A DNA stretch of 64,000 nucleotides from positions 11,450,512-11,514,511 of the forward strand of contig NC_092665.1 of the NCBI RefSeq assembly GCF_032118995.1, in the 5' to 3' direction. Positions 11,896-30,723 of the stretch are shown piece after piece. Both the position numbers and the translations under genes were made by a program. How positions within the stretch are numbered: the stretch's first letter is position 1; the number at the start of each line of letters is the position of its first letter. The notes beneath the pieces were generated by a model. It saw only the letters and a list, made by a program, of their open reading frames with translations, did not search any database and had not been told where the DNA came from. The DNA is from Asterias amurensis. Its lineage: Eukaryota; Echinodermata; Asteroidea; Forcipulatida; Asteriidae.

Positions 11896-13462
11896 GATTT
11901 TCCTTTGTCAAGTACACAGTAGCATGCTGTGCCTTCATATTCTACTTTACTTTCTCTTTTGAAAACAAAATCTTTCTCTCTAGTTCCCTTGCCAAACCAA
12001 CGCTTGAATCACTTCCCAGAAGATTCATGTGTAACTGTATTACACTGGGAAATCAAATTTCATTCAAATATATGCATTTCGCAACAAATTTCATCCACTA
12101 GTGTGAGCATGGGGATAGTTACTGCAAGCTAATGAGAACTTGTACATTGGCAGTTTGCCAAAATGGTAGAGTATTGTACCCACACTCCGACAGTGTTTAA
12201 CAATTGGTCCTGTACGCAGTTGAGGTTTTAGTCGAGATCTGCATACAATGAGAATTTCCTTGAAGTTGAATGACAACTGAGCTCGAGTTTTGACAGTTTA
12301 AGGTTGTCACAGAAACAGGTGGTAAAATTTCAGAAAAACACTTAAGACTTGTTGTTTTTAAGTTCTAGAAATCTTCATATGAACTTTTTTATACAAATCC
12401 TGATTTAAATAGTTGTTTCTGTAAAAACTTATGGTATAAAACACAGCTGAAGTTTCCAGTGTGGTAGGCCCAAGATAAAACAAAACATTTCAATAATTTA
12501 ATATTGCATCGCGAACTTGTTCAGCAAATTATTAGGGTACATTTGATTGAGCATGGATCTTCAAGTTGAACATGCCTAAAGACTAAAGTAAGTTTTACAC
12601 TACTTAGTTTCTAGAACATAAATAGTTTTACACCATCAAGTTTGAGTTGAGTCTCATTCAACAAAATCTCTTTAGTTTATAAATGAGACCAAAAATGCAT
12701 TCTCAATTAACTGCTTATTATTAATACTGGATTCATATGGGGCCCGCCATTTTACCATGCTGATTACTACTTCAAACAAGCACCATTCCAGCACCAATCA
12801 TTACTATTTAATTAGTTATTTGTTGCTTGCATGGTACTTGAAGTTGTAGTTTATAGTAGGCTAGCATTTGTACATGCCTCTAGCAACCACTACCAGCATT
12901 TTTTTCTTTTCTTTTTCAATTAGGCCTATATCTCATTCGAAACTGCAGATGTTTTACTGCATTGTAACACAATAATTGATTTTCAGACGAAATAGTACAT
13001 TGCGAAATTATCAAACATTAATTATATAAGTATAACATGCCAATAACGGCAAGGCCAAGGGGAATGTTAACATTTATATATTTTCCCTGTTTGCCATTTT
13101 ATTCATGAACATAAAGCGATGTCAGAACGGAGTTTCCCCAAGACTCCGCCATTTTCAATGTTTATGATTTTGAGGGATCCATTTTTTGAGACGCCACAAA
13201 AAGACAGATTTCACTACACAAGAAATGGTAAAACAACCACCACATATTTTTCTGTGTTGATAAGTAAAGGGTGTTGTTAATGCTACTGTAGTGTGAGATT
13301 CTGTCGAAATTCCGACAGTGAGTCGCATAGAACTAGTGACTGTCTGCAGTGACACACCACTGACATTCTCATGCAGCAGACAACATCTTCAGTTCAACAT
13401 CTCACTCTCACTACTCAGTGTGTGAACACACGGTCACACTTGACAAGAAATCTCATTCTTAC

Positions 13463-13538
13463 CTTGACAAATAACCCCACTCACGGCAAGCAGAGTAACC
13501 AAAAGGGCCTCACATGCCCACCTTCTCCTTAGTAACAT
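13463..13538 (-). CDS. Candidate first coding exon encoding a signal peptide
   Basis: Minus-strand ATG at 13538 reads MLLRRRWACEALLVTLLAVS then GVICQ, and ends on a strong donor (G|GTAAGAATG) in phase 1. The segment has a basic n-region, a hydrophobic core and a small-residue cleavage region, so it looks like a secretory signal peptide. An in-frame TAA upstream with no intervening ATG supports this start. A phase-1 intron directly after a signal peptide is common in extracellular modular proteins. The rest of the gene should lie to the left or outside the window, but I could not identify a second exon, so product and gene are unknown. It may be chance. Confidence 0.35.
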
Positions 13539-13799
13539 CTCAGTATTTTCCCTCCACTTGTTTGACGGTGTTGTTTTCGCGAATTATTCACCAAGTAATT
13601 AAAAATCCGAACAGGTAAATTCCTTCGTTCTCCTCTACAAAAATGGCCGTGCGGTATAAATCCTTCTTGTCGACAAGCTTCGCAATCGTTCGGTCGCGAT
13701 CGGTCGGTTTCAGGAAAGTCTTTCCCAAAATAGCACAAATCCAAAGGTGACGTTATGGACGAATTCATTTACCCTTGTAGGTGTGTAAGTAATGGGAGG

Positions 13800-16700
13800 G
13801 GAATAAAATTGTGTTTGTTTCCCTATTTTAATATTCATACATGTATTTCTAGCAGATACAGATACATTTAAAGTATTTGTTAAATTGTTATTAATAATTA
13901 TATATATTTAAATTTTGAGATACAAACGATTAGTTATAACTAATTATAGTGTTATTTGAACATAGTTACCCATCAATGTTCGGTTACATATTTATTATCC
14001 CCTTTCCATTTAGCTTGGACAGTTGACCTTTGTTATTGATTGGTTTTTCCGTGTTGTCATTTCCTCTATTACTTAGTGGAAACTTGACGTGGGCTCAGTT
14101 TCGCCCCTTTCATTGTCAATCCTGTTTTCATACAAAAACAAAAACCATCAGCCTAGCAACCCTTTCCCCTAAATAAAGGAAGTTGGTAATTTTAGCTCTG
14201 GTATGAAAGTGACAACCAATTTATATGCTTTGACTATTAAACACTACGGGGAGTAATGTCAAAAGACGGAACAGCCAAAATGGTGGATGTATACAAAACA
14301 AGAACACCTGACTGCCTTGGTTGTCACGCCGCGGCGTATCGGCACTTTCCTTCAAAGAGATTTTATAAAAAATGAAATTGTTTTCGGTCGGTGTCGTAGT
14401 TAATTTGTAATTTCGATAAAATAATTTTCATGCATTATTTACGCACTTTTTTTTTGACAAAATATAATATGTCAAATTTGTCTTCACCTGTCGTCACCAA
14501 GGTGACGTTTCTGCTAGCCGATTTAACAAAAAGCAAGGTTTCCGGAATATAAATATAAGAATGAAACATTTAAACCTGCGGATATATACCACATCCCTTG
14601 ATTTCGTTTCTAAGTCGTCAATTGGCTTCGCTTTAAATGATTATGTTTTTTAAAACTTAATTGTTCGCGTCTATTTTTTTTTATATAAATCAAAATAACA
14701 TTATTAATGTTTTTCAAAGTGTCTGTAATTACCAATATTTTTGTAGTGTTCTTTAATGCTTTGTTAAGTTTATATAACCATTATTACTTATTGTAAGTTT
14801 TTTTTTTTAATGATTGTTCAAGTTTAAAAACATGTTTTTGTTTTGTATGGTTTGGGGGTTTTTTTTCTCAATGTATTTTAATGGCTTTTTTTCGAGTTGT
14901 TATAGTTCTAATGACAATGTTTTCAAGTGTCCCTTTTTAAAGAGTGGTTTTGGGTGTTACCCGTGCCGTGATTTAAACTTATTTACACATTAAGTTATTA
15001 TCTATTGTGACGATTCCGGAGGCCGACTCAACGAACCGTTGTTCAATTGCCCGGCAACCTTGAACTGTGTAATACGCGCTAATGAGGCACCCCAAATGCA
15101 ACCAAGCGTGTGACTGCTACACACAATTGGGTTGTCAACTCAATCTATTCGGAATTATGTTAATGGGTGTAATTTACATCTTTCATAACATATCCAGCGG
15201 TATTTTGAATGAACAACTTTAAGGCAATTTATACATTTGGAGTTTGGAACCGTTTTAATCCTATATAAATGAAGATGTCACATAGTTTCAAAAGGTGGTC
15301 GAGTTTTTTAGATATTGCCAAAAAACCGGCCGGAGCGATGTCCATGCAGGAAGAAATAATCCTTTATAATAGGAAAACACAATCTGTGAAATTCAAACTT
15401 TTGGATGGAGCATAAAAAACTTTTATCCTTTCACAGAACCACGCAGCTTCGAAGTTAAATGTTTCTCACAATCCTCCATAAACGCTTTATGTAGGCTTTT
15501 CACCAACCCAAAGGTTGTTTCAAACGTATACCTCTCGACAATTTTTTTCTGTTTAAGTTTATTGTTTTTCATTTGCGTAAAATTAAGAATGTTGTAGTTT
15601 GCCTTTTCCATTCATAAAATGAAAAATAACTTACGATACAACGATACCGTTCCCAAATAACACTACTTTTTTGATGACATTTTTCGCAGTTCAGGTTTAA
15701 GAAAGCGTCTTTATTTATCGGTAATATTTGGATGAATGAATACTTTCCACTTATGATTATTATTAAAATCCTAGAGGCTTCAAGAGGCTTTCTGTTCAAT
15801 TAGTCCTTGAATTGAGAAATAATTAAAAGATACAAGTTTCATTCGACACAAACAGGCGAGCCGCGGTCTTTTTGCTTCTTCTTACAAAAAAGGCACAACA
15901 GAATGTGTTTACGTTTTCCAGGTAGAGATCTTTATACACACCAACCACCAACAAGAACTGACATCTCAAAACATTCACGTGTGGTCTTAGGCGGCAACCG
16001 ATAGAATTTAGCAACCAATGTTTGTCTGAACGGCCAGCAGCTTGCCAGCAAAAAGGAAAATTGCCACAAATTGAACATTTTGAAGTTAATTTTACGTTAA
16101 AACACAATCAAAGAAGTTTGAGTTAATTGGGTTCGGGAAAGGCGCATATCCCAGGGGGATTTTTGCAAACAACTGATGTTGATTGCTTCGTGATTTGAAA
16201 AAACAAGACGCATGGTTTGCTACGACGTGACGCAGTGTGGAAAGATTGGGAGTAATGCCGACAGAGGGCGCTATCAGTGTTAGACTTGATCATCTCAAAT
16301 CGCCACTATTGATTGGCTTAAACTTTCACACAAAGTATACATGAGACAGACCGTGACGTCACATCTTTACAAAACAGCGCTCTTTTCCCACGGCGCATGA
16401 ACTTTCCGCAGACACGATTTACACACATTTAACTATTTTATGGAGATTACTTAGTCTTTTGTTTTCCTTTTTTCGTTCAGCTGTTTATTTTCACATTAAA
16501 TTCTCAATTTAAATGTAACTTATTTAAATGAAACTTTTTCAACAGACAAAACAAGTTGTAACTGTTTCCATATGTATTTCAATGGGATAGAGGAAACAGA
16601 AAAGTTTTGACAAGCCAATGTATGAACACATTACTGCCAATAAGAGTCTAATAGGTTTGTTTCTTAAGGAAATGGCCAGAACATAGCCACTAAAATTAAA

Positions 16701-17056
16701 CCTTTCCTAATGACAGCAACCACAAGTATTTTTTTAGCAACCTCTAAATATACAATACACTCAAGTATTTAAAAGTTTACAAGTTAATTTTCCTATAAAA
16801 AATATTATATTATTATCTTTTAACAATCAGCAAACAACTAGTTTGCCACACTGATGATTTTAATCCGTATAACATTTCTGAGTTTAATTTAGTAATTAAT
16901 TAATCAGGAAATTATGAAAAGAAAAGGGATTCCAAAAATCCTTTTTATTCTTGTACCAGAAATTTGTAAATAACCCCAAAGAATTAAATAGATAGAGAAT
17001 GCTAGCCCCATTTTTGTCTTCAGTCTGCCAAGCACGCCCTCTATGTCAACAGCTAT
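13800..17056. other. No gene recognised; very AT-rich
   Basis: Contains poly-T runs near 14440, 14680 and 14800. The segment 15220-15400 (GGAGTTTGGAACCGTTTTAA) is distantly repeated at 55425-55620. Three short minus-strand open stretches at 15423-16107 have no recognisable similarity and no consistent splice sites, and I do not call them. Confidence 0.5.
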
Positions 17057-17279
17057 AAGCCTTTTTGAGGTATGGCGGACGTGATACGCGCGGGTCACAC
17101 GCCGTGACTGATGCCACGCTCACCATGTTGGTGGTCATTAGGTTTACGTGTAAACGCAGCGTCGCATAAATGCGCACTTCACTAAATAACATACGTTCTA
17201 TTTTTATGGTCAATACGCACAAATTTACCACAACTTTACAGTGTTGTAGCATTGTGTCCGCCATATCTCAAAAAGGCTT
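17057..17279. mobile_element. Inverted-repeat element, family H
   Basis: Termini AAGCCTTTTTGAGGTATGGC and GCCATATCTCAAAAAGGCTT are inverted repeats. A partial copy is at 6232-6460. The CCATATCTCAAAAAGGC terminus also recurs in degenerate form in the array at 18905-19245. Confidence 0.7.
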
Positions 17280-17418
17280 CATTATGAAGGGCAATATTTA
17301 CCAGATCAACCAATGACTCAAATTTGCCTCATAACTTTTTGAGATATGGTAAACAACAACATACTAAATTTTGGTACATTTGTTCTGTTTACACCCAAAC
17401 CAATGAGCGCACTGTTAA

Positions 17419-17595
17419 TAGACCTTTATCACAGTGTGGCCATCTTGGTTTTACTCCATTCCAACTCACTGTAACCAAACTGAGGCTGGACGAAATAATA
17501 GTCTGGTGCCATGTTTGCCGATGAATGTTAGCATTAGATTACTGTTATGGAAACAAGGTACATGACCAAGATGGTGACAGCGTGATAAAGGTCTA
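17419..17595 (+). mobile_element. Short MITE, TA-flanked, GACCTTTATC termini
   Basis: TAGACCTTTATCAC at the left and GTGATAAAGGTCTA at the right; taking TA as target duplication gives GACCTTTATC inverted repeats, consistent with Tc1/mariner-type mobilisation. A second copy in reverse orientation is at 28935-29108, of almost the same length. Confidence 0.75.
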
Positions 17596-17738
17596 TAGTA
17601 TCCACACTAGACATAGTCCCCTGGCTTTATTCGCAATGATAAAGACAGGCACTGCCGGACTCAAAAGAAGTGTGGACCTGAGAACAAGTCAACATAAATA
17701 GGGACTTGAAACACTGTGTGGGCTTACACATGTCTACA

Positions 17739-18045
17739 GTGTTGGACACTTTCGGTAAACAGTAATGTCCAAGGCCCACACTTCGTGTATCACAATTATA
17801 TAAAATAACAAACCTGTGAAAATTTAGGCTCAATCAGTCATCGGAGTCGGGAGAAAATAACAGGAAAACCCACCCTTGTTTCCGCGCATTTCGCCGTGTC
17901 ATGACATGTGTTTAAAATAAATCCTTAATTCTGGATATCGAGAATTGATATTGTTTGAATGTTTTCTCAAAAAGTAAAGCATTTCATGGAATAATATTTC
18001 AAGAGAAGTCTTCTTTTTTTTTTGTACCGAAAGTGTCCAATGGCT
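17739..18045 (-). mobile_element. TTAA MITE, family B, left-truncated
   Basis: Reverse copy: right end AAGTGTCCAATGGCTTTAA with TTAA at 18046-18049. The left end starts within the terminus (GTTGGACACTTTCGGTAAAC) and lacks TTAA. It carries the TGTCATGACA palindrome diagnostic of the family. Confidence 0.75.
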
Positions 18046-18283
18046 TTAAAGAATAGAATTTTAAAGGAATGTCCACACAGTGAACTGCAATCCAGAGTTG
18101 TGTGTGCGTGTACACCTTTGTGTGTTTACTCTGAATTTCCGTCCGTGTGATTTCGGATGCAACGTCAAACATACATCTGGCCGGCGGGCAAGGCTGCTAT
18201 CTGACTTAGGTGTGACGACCAATGTTCACCAAATCTCAAAAAGTGTAACGTCAGCAAAGATTGCCTCAAAGCTATGCATAGAC

Positions 18284-18577
18284 CATAGAGTTATATATAA
18301 AAACTAGAGGGCGCACTAGCCTATCTACGCGCTCTGGCATGCGCGCAGGCGGCCATTTTCTAAGTTGACAAAACTGGCATCTCACAGCGTGTGTTTGTGC
18401 GGCCATTTTGTAAGTTGACAAACAGCATCGCGTGAGCGTTCAATAAAAAAAAAACTCAAACGTGTATTTCATATTCAACGCGCGTGCAGAATGGCGCGCT
18501 TGTCATCTTGCGGTCCCGTGGCGTTTGTACACGAAGCATCACTCGTGCGCCCTCTAGTTCTTATATACAACTCTATG
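18284..18577. mobile_element. 294-bp inverted-terminal element with 8-bp TSD
   Basis: Ends CATAGAGTTATATATAAAAA and the matching AACTCTATG, flanked by GCATAGAC at 18276-18283 and 18578-18585. Sub-terminal CTAGAGGGCGCAC / GTGCGCCCTCTAG extend the inverted repeats. Inside, GCGGCCATTTTNTAAGTTGA occurs twice about 60 bp apart. No coding sequence. The 8-bp duplication fits hAT-like mobilisation, but the family is not known to me. Confidence 0.75.
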
Positions 18578-18904
18578 GCATAGACTTACTACAAACATAG
18601 TTCTCTATTTCTATGGGACAAAAATAAAGCACCGGAATGACTGTAAAACAAGCACCAAAATCTACATAAAGCAAACAATGTCAGTACTGTAATGAATTAC
18701 ACACAAAAAGTTGTATCCCTTCCACTTAAATTATTGCAAACACACAAAAAATAATACTTCAAAAATTAAACGTTAGTTTTTTTCTTAGAAATTTCTTTTA
18801 GTAAAGCCATGGATGTCCCAAAGTCATGTGAAAAAAAAACATTAATCCATTGCACACATTTTTTTTCAATGGAAAAGTCCATGTTGAGAGATACTACGGA
18901 CTAG

Positions 18905-19245
18905 GGCAATATTTGGTTTGGGTAATTTTGTCTGTATACACCCAAAATAAAACAGTGTGCTCCTAAGGTGTTCGCCATATCTAAAAAGGCCAACTACAAC
19001 ATTCCTGAAGTTGACACATTACTATGGCACTGCATGTAGTTGGTTTTGGTAAATTTGTCTGTATACACACAAAATAAAACAGTGCACCATATCTCACAAT
19101 GGCTAATAAGAACATTCCTAAAGTTGACACATTACAAGGGCACTATTTGGTAATTTTGTCTGTGTATAAACCCCCAAAACCCCCAATAAGACAGTGCACT
19201 CCTATGGTGTTTACCATAAAATCTCAAAAGGGCCAATTAAAACAC
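18905..19245. repeat. Three-unit tandem repeat
   Basis: Three units of roughly 115 bp, each with GGCA(C)TATTTGG, GGTAATTTTGTCTGT, ACCCAAAATAAAACAGTG and CATATCT(A/C)AAAAGGCCAA. Related single sequence occurs at 17290-17420. Confidence 0.7.
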
Positions 19246-19489
19246 TCTTATTAAAGTTCTGACTTTTCAGACGCTCTGTTATTTAAAGCTAATTATTGTT
19301 AGTTTCTTTGAGGAGATGAAGCTTCAATGGCTCCATCCAGGCAAGAGAAAGAATGAGAAAGAGGGAAAAAAAAGAGAAATGAATGAAACAGAAAACCTTA
19401 CTTGAATCATCTTTGCATCAATCAAACCTAGACACCTAATACTGGTTTGCTGGATTTAAAAGAGGCCAAGAATCATACAAATCATTCAA

Positions 19490-19597
19490 GTTTAATTTTG
19501 GGTTGAATAAAGATTTGTTTAACTAGAGCGGGACTTAAACCCGTAATCTCCAGATTATTGTGCCGTGATCTACCAACTGAGCTACCTAGCCCTGATG
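19490..19597 (-). repeat. tRNA-derived SINE head (family SB)
   Basis: The minus strand reads GGCTAGGTAGCTCAGTTGGT (box A region) and GGGTTTAAGTCCCGCTCTAG (box B region), followed by a tail with TTATTCAACCCAAAATTAAA. The same head and tail occur at 61981-62100. Tail sequence and mutated stems argue for a SINE rather than a functional tRNA gene. Confidence 0.65.
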
Positions 19598-19880
19598 TTT
19601 CATTTGTGCTATTTTTTTTGTATCAGAGTTTTCAAAACTTTTCAGTAAAGGCAGTGATAAATAAAGAGAAAGATAGCCACTGAAGGTAGCGAGTTAAAAG
19701 GGCAAGGCAAACATCGCGGCCATAATACAGCAGCCATTTTCTAAACTGACTTCATTTCGAGGCTCAGGTCCAAAACAGTCAGGTTGCCATAATAAGTTAG
19801 CAGTAGTCCAGGCAGGATGTTGGCCGTATTCTCCTTGGTGCCAGACGATGGTGGTGGTTAAAGCTTAGAGGACCACTTAA

Positions 19881-26406
<6,526 letters not shown>

Positions 26407-26521
26407 TCACAAACGCCTTGTAGGCCTAGTAGAAACTAAAGTCCTCACTTTTAAAGATCTGCAACAAAAGTCACCCAAAACATTTCACCTTACTTGGGTA
26501 AAAACAAAAATACAGCACAGC

Positions 26522-26580
26522 TGTTTTCACCACAAACCATATATAATACAGCTGTATATATATGGTTTGTGGTGAAAACA
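26522..26580. repeat. Perfect short palindrome
   Basis: TGTTTTCACCACAAACCATA at the left is mirrored by TATGGTTTGTGGTGAAAACA at the right around a short TACAGCTGTA centre. It is 134 bp upstream of the LZIC start codon. Confidence 0.9.
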
Positions 26581-26654
26581 TTGTCTTAGTAAACATGTAG
26601 TTAATTGAGGGTTACGACACGTTGTTGATTGCAACTACTGCCCTGGATTTCACA

Positions 26655-26740
26655 AAGAGTAATGACTAGCCATACGTTTTTAATATCTCCTAGGACTAGT
26701 CCTAAGTTAGGACTAGTCTTAACTCTTTGTGAAATCGACC
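26655..26740. repeat. Hairpin repeat with CACAAAGAG termini
   Basis: GATTTCACAAAGAGTAATGAC and GTCTTAACTCTTTGTGAAATC form arms, enclosing CTAGGACTAGTCCTAAG. The same unit occurs twice, more diverged, at 34603-34838. Confidence 0.75.
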
Positions 26741-26910
26741 CCCTGAACTAGTCATTGCCCAATGTCAGTAACCCAGTACATGGAATATGGAATCATAGGA
26801 TAGGAAAACAGGTTTTTTTCCCCATGGGATTCTTCCTCTATCTATAGAAACTGTTTGGTTTTATGTGGTATCCCATCGATGAAGTGTTAACTATAATGTC
26901 AATGAAAATA

Positions 26911-26999
26911 ATAGTTGCGATAACGTAACCCTCCTCCCGAAGGCTCCGTTGTCGGGAAGAGGGTTTCTGTTGGGAGGAGGGTTACGTTATCGCAACTAT
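26911..26999. repeat. Inverted repeat, 28-bp arms
   Basis: ATAGTTGCGATAACGTAACC / GGTTACGTTATCGCAACTAT arms continue into CCTCC; the loop contains a second copy of the CCCTC...GAGGG pairing. GC-rich island in AT-rich DNA. Confidence 0.85.
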
Positions 27000-27189
27000 G
27001 AAAATTACTGCCATGACTGGGTTTGTTTTGTCAGCAAACTCCCACAGGACAGGGGAATATAAACGCCAAGCTGGCAATCTCTCTCATACATACAAACATT
27101 GGTGTATCGTCAATGATTATGAGTTGCACAAATCAAGAACGTGTGATTCAGGAACTAGTCGACAATTTAAATTCTAGTCATTGTGAAAT

Positions 27190-27258
27190 CAGTGGTTAAC
27201 TGGGGGATTCGAACCCACAACCTTGTGATTGCAAGTCCCGCAGTCGCTGGACCACAGT
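27190..27258 (-). repeat. tRNA-like sequence
   Basis: The minus strand reads CTGTGGTCCAGCGACTGCGG and GGTTGTGGGTTCGAATCCCC: a good B box and a recognisable A box. Stem pairing is incomplete and I see no matching acceptor stem, so it is more likely a SINE head than a tRNA gene. Confidence 0.5.
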
Positions 27259-27602
27259 TTGTAAGATTGGCAACTCATCTCAATCACTGAGCCTTGAATA
27301 TTTAATTATAGTTCTAGAACTTAGATTTACTCATTATGCCACAAACATCTCCACATTTTTATTACCACTAAAAACAGATCATGAACAGATTGGCAGATTT
27401 TACTGTGTTTTGTTTTGTTTTGACAAAGCTACATCGATTTCACTCTTTGTAAGTTTGTTTCTGTGAAGTGTTTGAATGCATTTCCACCAAAAAAGAAGGA
27501 AGCACCTGACACAGTTAATGGAGGAAGGAAACTGCTTGCTCTATGATTTATTTAATAACGCAACTGGCACAGTGCCACAGTGCATGGAGTATTCACCGAG
27601 GA

Positions 27603-27729
27603 TAACTTTCCGTATGGCGATCAACACCACCTTTTCACTCTTTTTTTACAAAAAGGGATATCTCATTGAGGTAAATTAGATACTATATTATTTCATATCG
27701 AATGAAAAAGTGGTGGCGCCATACGGAAA
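27603..27729. mobile_element. Short MITE, TTTCCGTATGGCG termini
   Basis: AACTTTCCGTATGGCG at the left and CGCCATACGGAAA at the right, with CCACTTTTTCA continuing the arms. A second copy is at 37492-37616. Confidence 0.75.
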
Positions 27730-28934
27730 CGTTTTCCTTCACTGACACTGACAGGTAGTCCCAATTCAGTGACCGAGTGCTGATGATGAGTCACGGTGCG
27801 TGAGATGGTCAGCTGGGTAGTGAGGCAACAGACATCAGAAAAGTATAGGACTCAGTCATCAGAGTCAGAGCTAGGGACTCAGAAAGTAGAAAATGCTAAG
27901 GCCGGTCAGAGGCCCGTGTGAAATTAGTTAACAGTGTGTTTACTACAATATGCAGCAAATATACCTCACCTTTATTCTACAGCTAGAAGTTCAGTCTCAG
28001 TCGCGGAATTTCTGTCATAAATCGCGTACTATTCGCCCTATTTTAATACAAGGAAGGACAGCATGAAATGTCAATCGCAGACGACTTCTTGCGAAAGTGG
28101 TAGGCTGTTAGGGCGCCCTCTTGAGTTTGAGAAAGATGACATTAAACTGGTGATTTTTCTGACTTGTCAATAATTATTTAAAAACTATCAATGAACATGC
28201 GGTTTTGTGGTGTTTTTGTATGCTCTACATAAAATTTCTTTCCAGTTAGCTGCTTAACTGTTAAATTTAATACATACAATTTTTTCCTTTGTATGGTAAA
28301 AAGATGGTGGAACCGAAAGTTGTGGAAAGCTTTCCTTGAAAATGTGTTGCTTGAAATTCTAGTTGTGAAATTAGTTTTGATCTCACCAGTCACAAACCTT
28401 ATGTTTGAATTGTGAAAACCTATCTTTTTTCTCTCCCTTTCTTTTGATGTTTTACTCACTATTTTTTTAGTGACTCAAATGACCAATTAAGCAAGTTTAT
28501 GTATATAACAGATACTGGCCATTCATGCACATGTGTAAGGTGGTTATTTTGAATCAGAAATGATTAACTCTTTCATAAATTAATTCTGTTGTAAAATTTC
28601 CATGGTTTATTTTCCATTATTTATTTTACTACAGAGTACTGTTACAATAAATAACGCATTATTTTAGGTACCCAACCAAGCAGTAGTAATTAAAAAAATA
28701 TTATTTAACAGTCCATTATAGAGCATTTATTTATACAGTACTTTGAAAAACAAAATGCTGAAGTTTTATTTCATGAAGCAAAATGACAACACTGGACAAA
28801 TAACAACATGTGAAAAATCGACCTTTTCTTGATTCATGAAAAAGTAATTAAAAATTGAACGAATGAGAATACATGTTTGATAATGTTTGAACAAGGCTCT
28901 TAGGAGTGCCATTCAACCATGTCATACAAGGCAA

Positions 28935-29108
28935 TAGACCTTTATCTCGCCGTCACCATCTTGGTCATGTTCCCTGTTCCCAATAACAGTAATGAATGCT
29001 TACATTCATTGCGCATGGCACCAATCTATTATTTTATTTACTCTCAGTTTGGTTACAATGAGTTGGAATGGAGTAAAATCAAGATGACTGCACCGTGATA
29101 AAGGTCTA
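28935..29108 (-). mobile_element. Short MITE, TA-flanked, GACCTTTATC termini
   Basis: Reverse-oriented copy of the element at 17419-17595: TAGACCTTTATC at the left and GATAAAGGTCTA at the right, with CACCATCTTGGTCATGTTCC and GTTTGGTTACAATGAGTTGG inside. Confidence 0.8.
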
Positions 29109-29287
29109 TTTGCAGGCAACCAGTTCCAGGCAATCTCACAGAGGAGAATAGCCCATTTTACATTTTAATGTTCTCATAAATTCTTGGGGATCATAAAACA
29201 TTGTTTGAAAAATTACTCATGTGGCACCCAAAGTGTTCCTTTGCATGTACTGCAGTTGGTCGACTCCAAGTTGCCCGTAAAAGTTGC

Positions 29288-29470
29288 CTCGTGTGACAAG
29301 GCCCTCATACTTCACAGAGACTACGAAGGTGATTTCCTCCACGCCCCCCTCCATGCATTTTCTCCTTGGTAAAGGGCACCATTGGAAATTTCCGATGGCA
29401 TATTTCAAGGAGCACTAAGAAAATGACCAGAGGCAACCAGCCTCTGTTGCCCTGAGAAGCATCAGGCCTG
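29288..29470. repeat. Family F repeat copy
   Basis: TTCTCCTTGGTAAAGGGCAC, GGCATATTTCAAGGAGCACT and GGCAACCAGCCTCTGTTGCC define the family core; ends near CAGGCCTG at 29465. Confidence 0.55.
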
Positions 29471-30353
29471 CTTGCCAATGTAACAAACCACACGTCGGAA
29501 AACAACATAGAAACTTTCTAATTGTTAAAACATTACATGAATTAAAATGTGTACTGAATACTTTTAGATTACTAAGTTTTTTCCACAAGTACATACAAAA
29601 AATGATGACTTGATTTATCAAGCTTTCTCCAAGAAAAGTAAGGAAACCAGCTAACTTTTCAGCCACTTTTTCCGTACATGATATTTTTTAAAGACATGGG
29701 CTTATATGTGTCAACACATCAAACTTTCATATCATATTTTTTTTGTACCAAATTGCTCATAATTATTTGACACACACCTTAAAAACTGTCGGTTGCTTTG
29801 TAGCAGTGACTGTACGAGTCTTGTTTTAGAGCAAAATGAAATTTCACAAAGCTAAAAGGAAGCGGTGTACCAGTCATTTTTTGTGTACAACTTGGCTGGT
29901 ATTCTGTTTTTGTTTGATTTTTTTTGCGTACTGAATCAATGCATAAAAACTGTTCACCAAGTCAACAATAGCCATGAAGTTAGTCATGGCTCAATTCTTT
30001 TTTCATTCAATTCTTGGTTAGTTTTGAAACCAACCCCAAGCTGTAAGCTAAAGGTTTCTATCTTTAGTAAGGCACATCATAACACGATTACTGAACTATA
30101 CATGAAATCCTCTTTAAAACCAACTTATTAAAATCTGAGTTAAATTTGATCAAATCAACATTTACGTGCAGGTATCAATCATGAAAAGCCATATCCGAAT
30201 CGGCGGCTACAGCTACGACTGTTGCTAAGGGTGTTACTAAGGATACCCTATACTTAAATGCATGATGACGCGTCGATCTTGCAATAGCCGTAGCCAGTAG
30301 CCACCTATTCAAACGCAACCTAATACTACATTGCTCGGTGGTCTAGTGGTTAA

Positions 30354-30723
30354 AGAGAGTGGACACTGTTGGTAATTGTCAAATACCAGTCTTCTCACTT
30401 GCTGTATCTGAACATTATTAAAATAACACACCTGTGAAAATACGGTCGTCGGAGTTGCGAGATAACTATGAAGAATAGAAAAAAAACCTTGTCAGACGAA
30501 TTGTGTGCTTTCAGATGCTTGATTTCGAGACCCCAAATTCTAAATCTCAAGAGGTCTTGAGATCAAATTTGTGGAAAATTACCTCTTTCTCGAAAACAAG
30601 GTTACTTCAGAGGGAGCTGTTTCTCACAATGTTTTATACTTTCAACCTCTCCCATTACTTGTTACCAAGTGAGGTTTTATGATAATAACTATTTTGAGTA
30701 ATTACCAATAGTGTCCACTCCCT
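30354..30723 (-). mobile_element. TTAA MITE, family A, inside a tRNA-like sequence
   Basis: TTAA at 30350-30353 and 30724-30727 bound AGAGAGTGGACACTGTTGG and its complement. The flanks rejoin into a tRNA-like sequence (see findings). Orientation is opposite to the copy at 4685. Confidence 0.85.

Larger units (their letters stand above)
7626..13460. other. No gene recognised; AT-rich intergenic or intronic DNA
   Basis: Apart from two repeat copies (10982-11168 and 11766-11895) I see nothing I can name. If the signal-peptide exon at 13463-13538 is real, this stretch would be its first intron. Short minus-strand open stretches at 10396-10510 and 11192-11377 look faintly protein-like but lack convincing splice signals. 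Confidence 0.45.

Noticed and set aside
27190..27258. Functional tRNA gene on the minus strand
   Set aside because: Good B box but incomplete cloverleaf and no terminator-like T run; several tRNA-derived SINE heads of this kind occur nearby.
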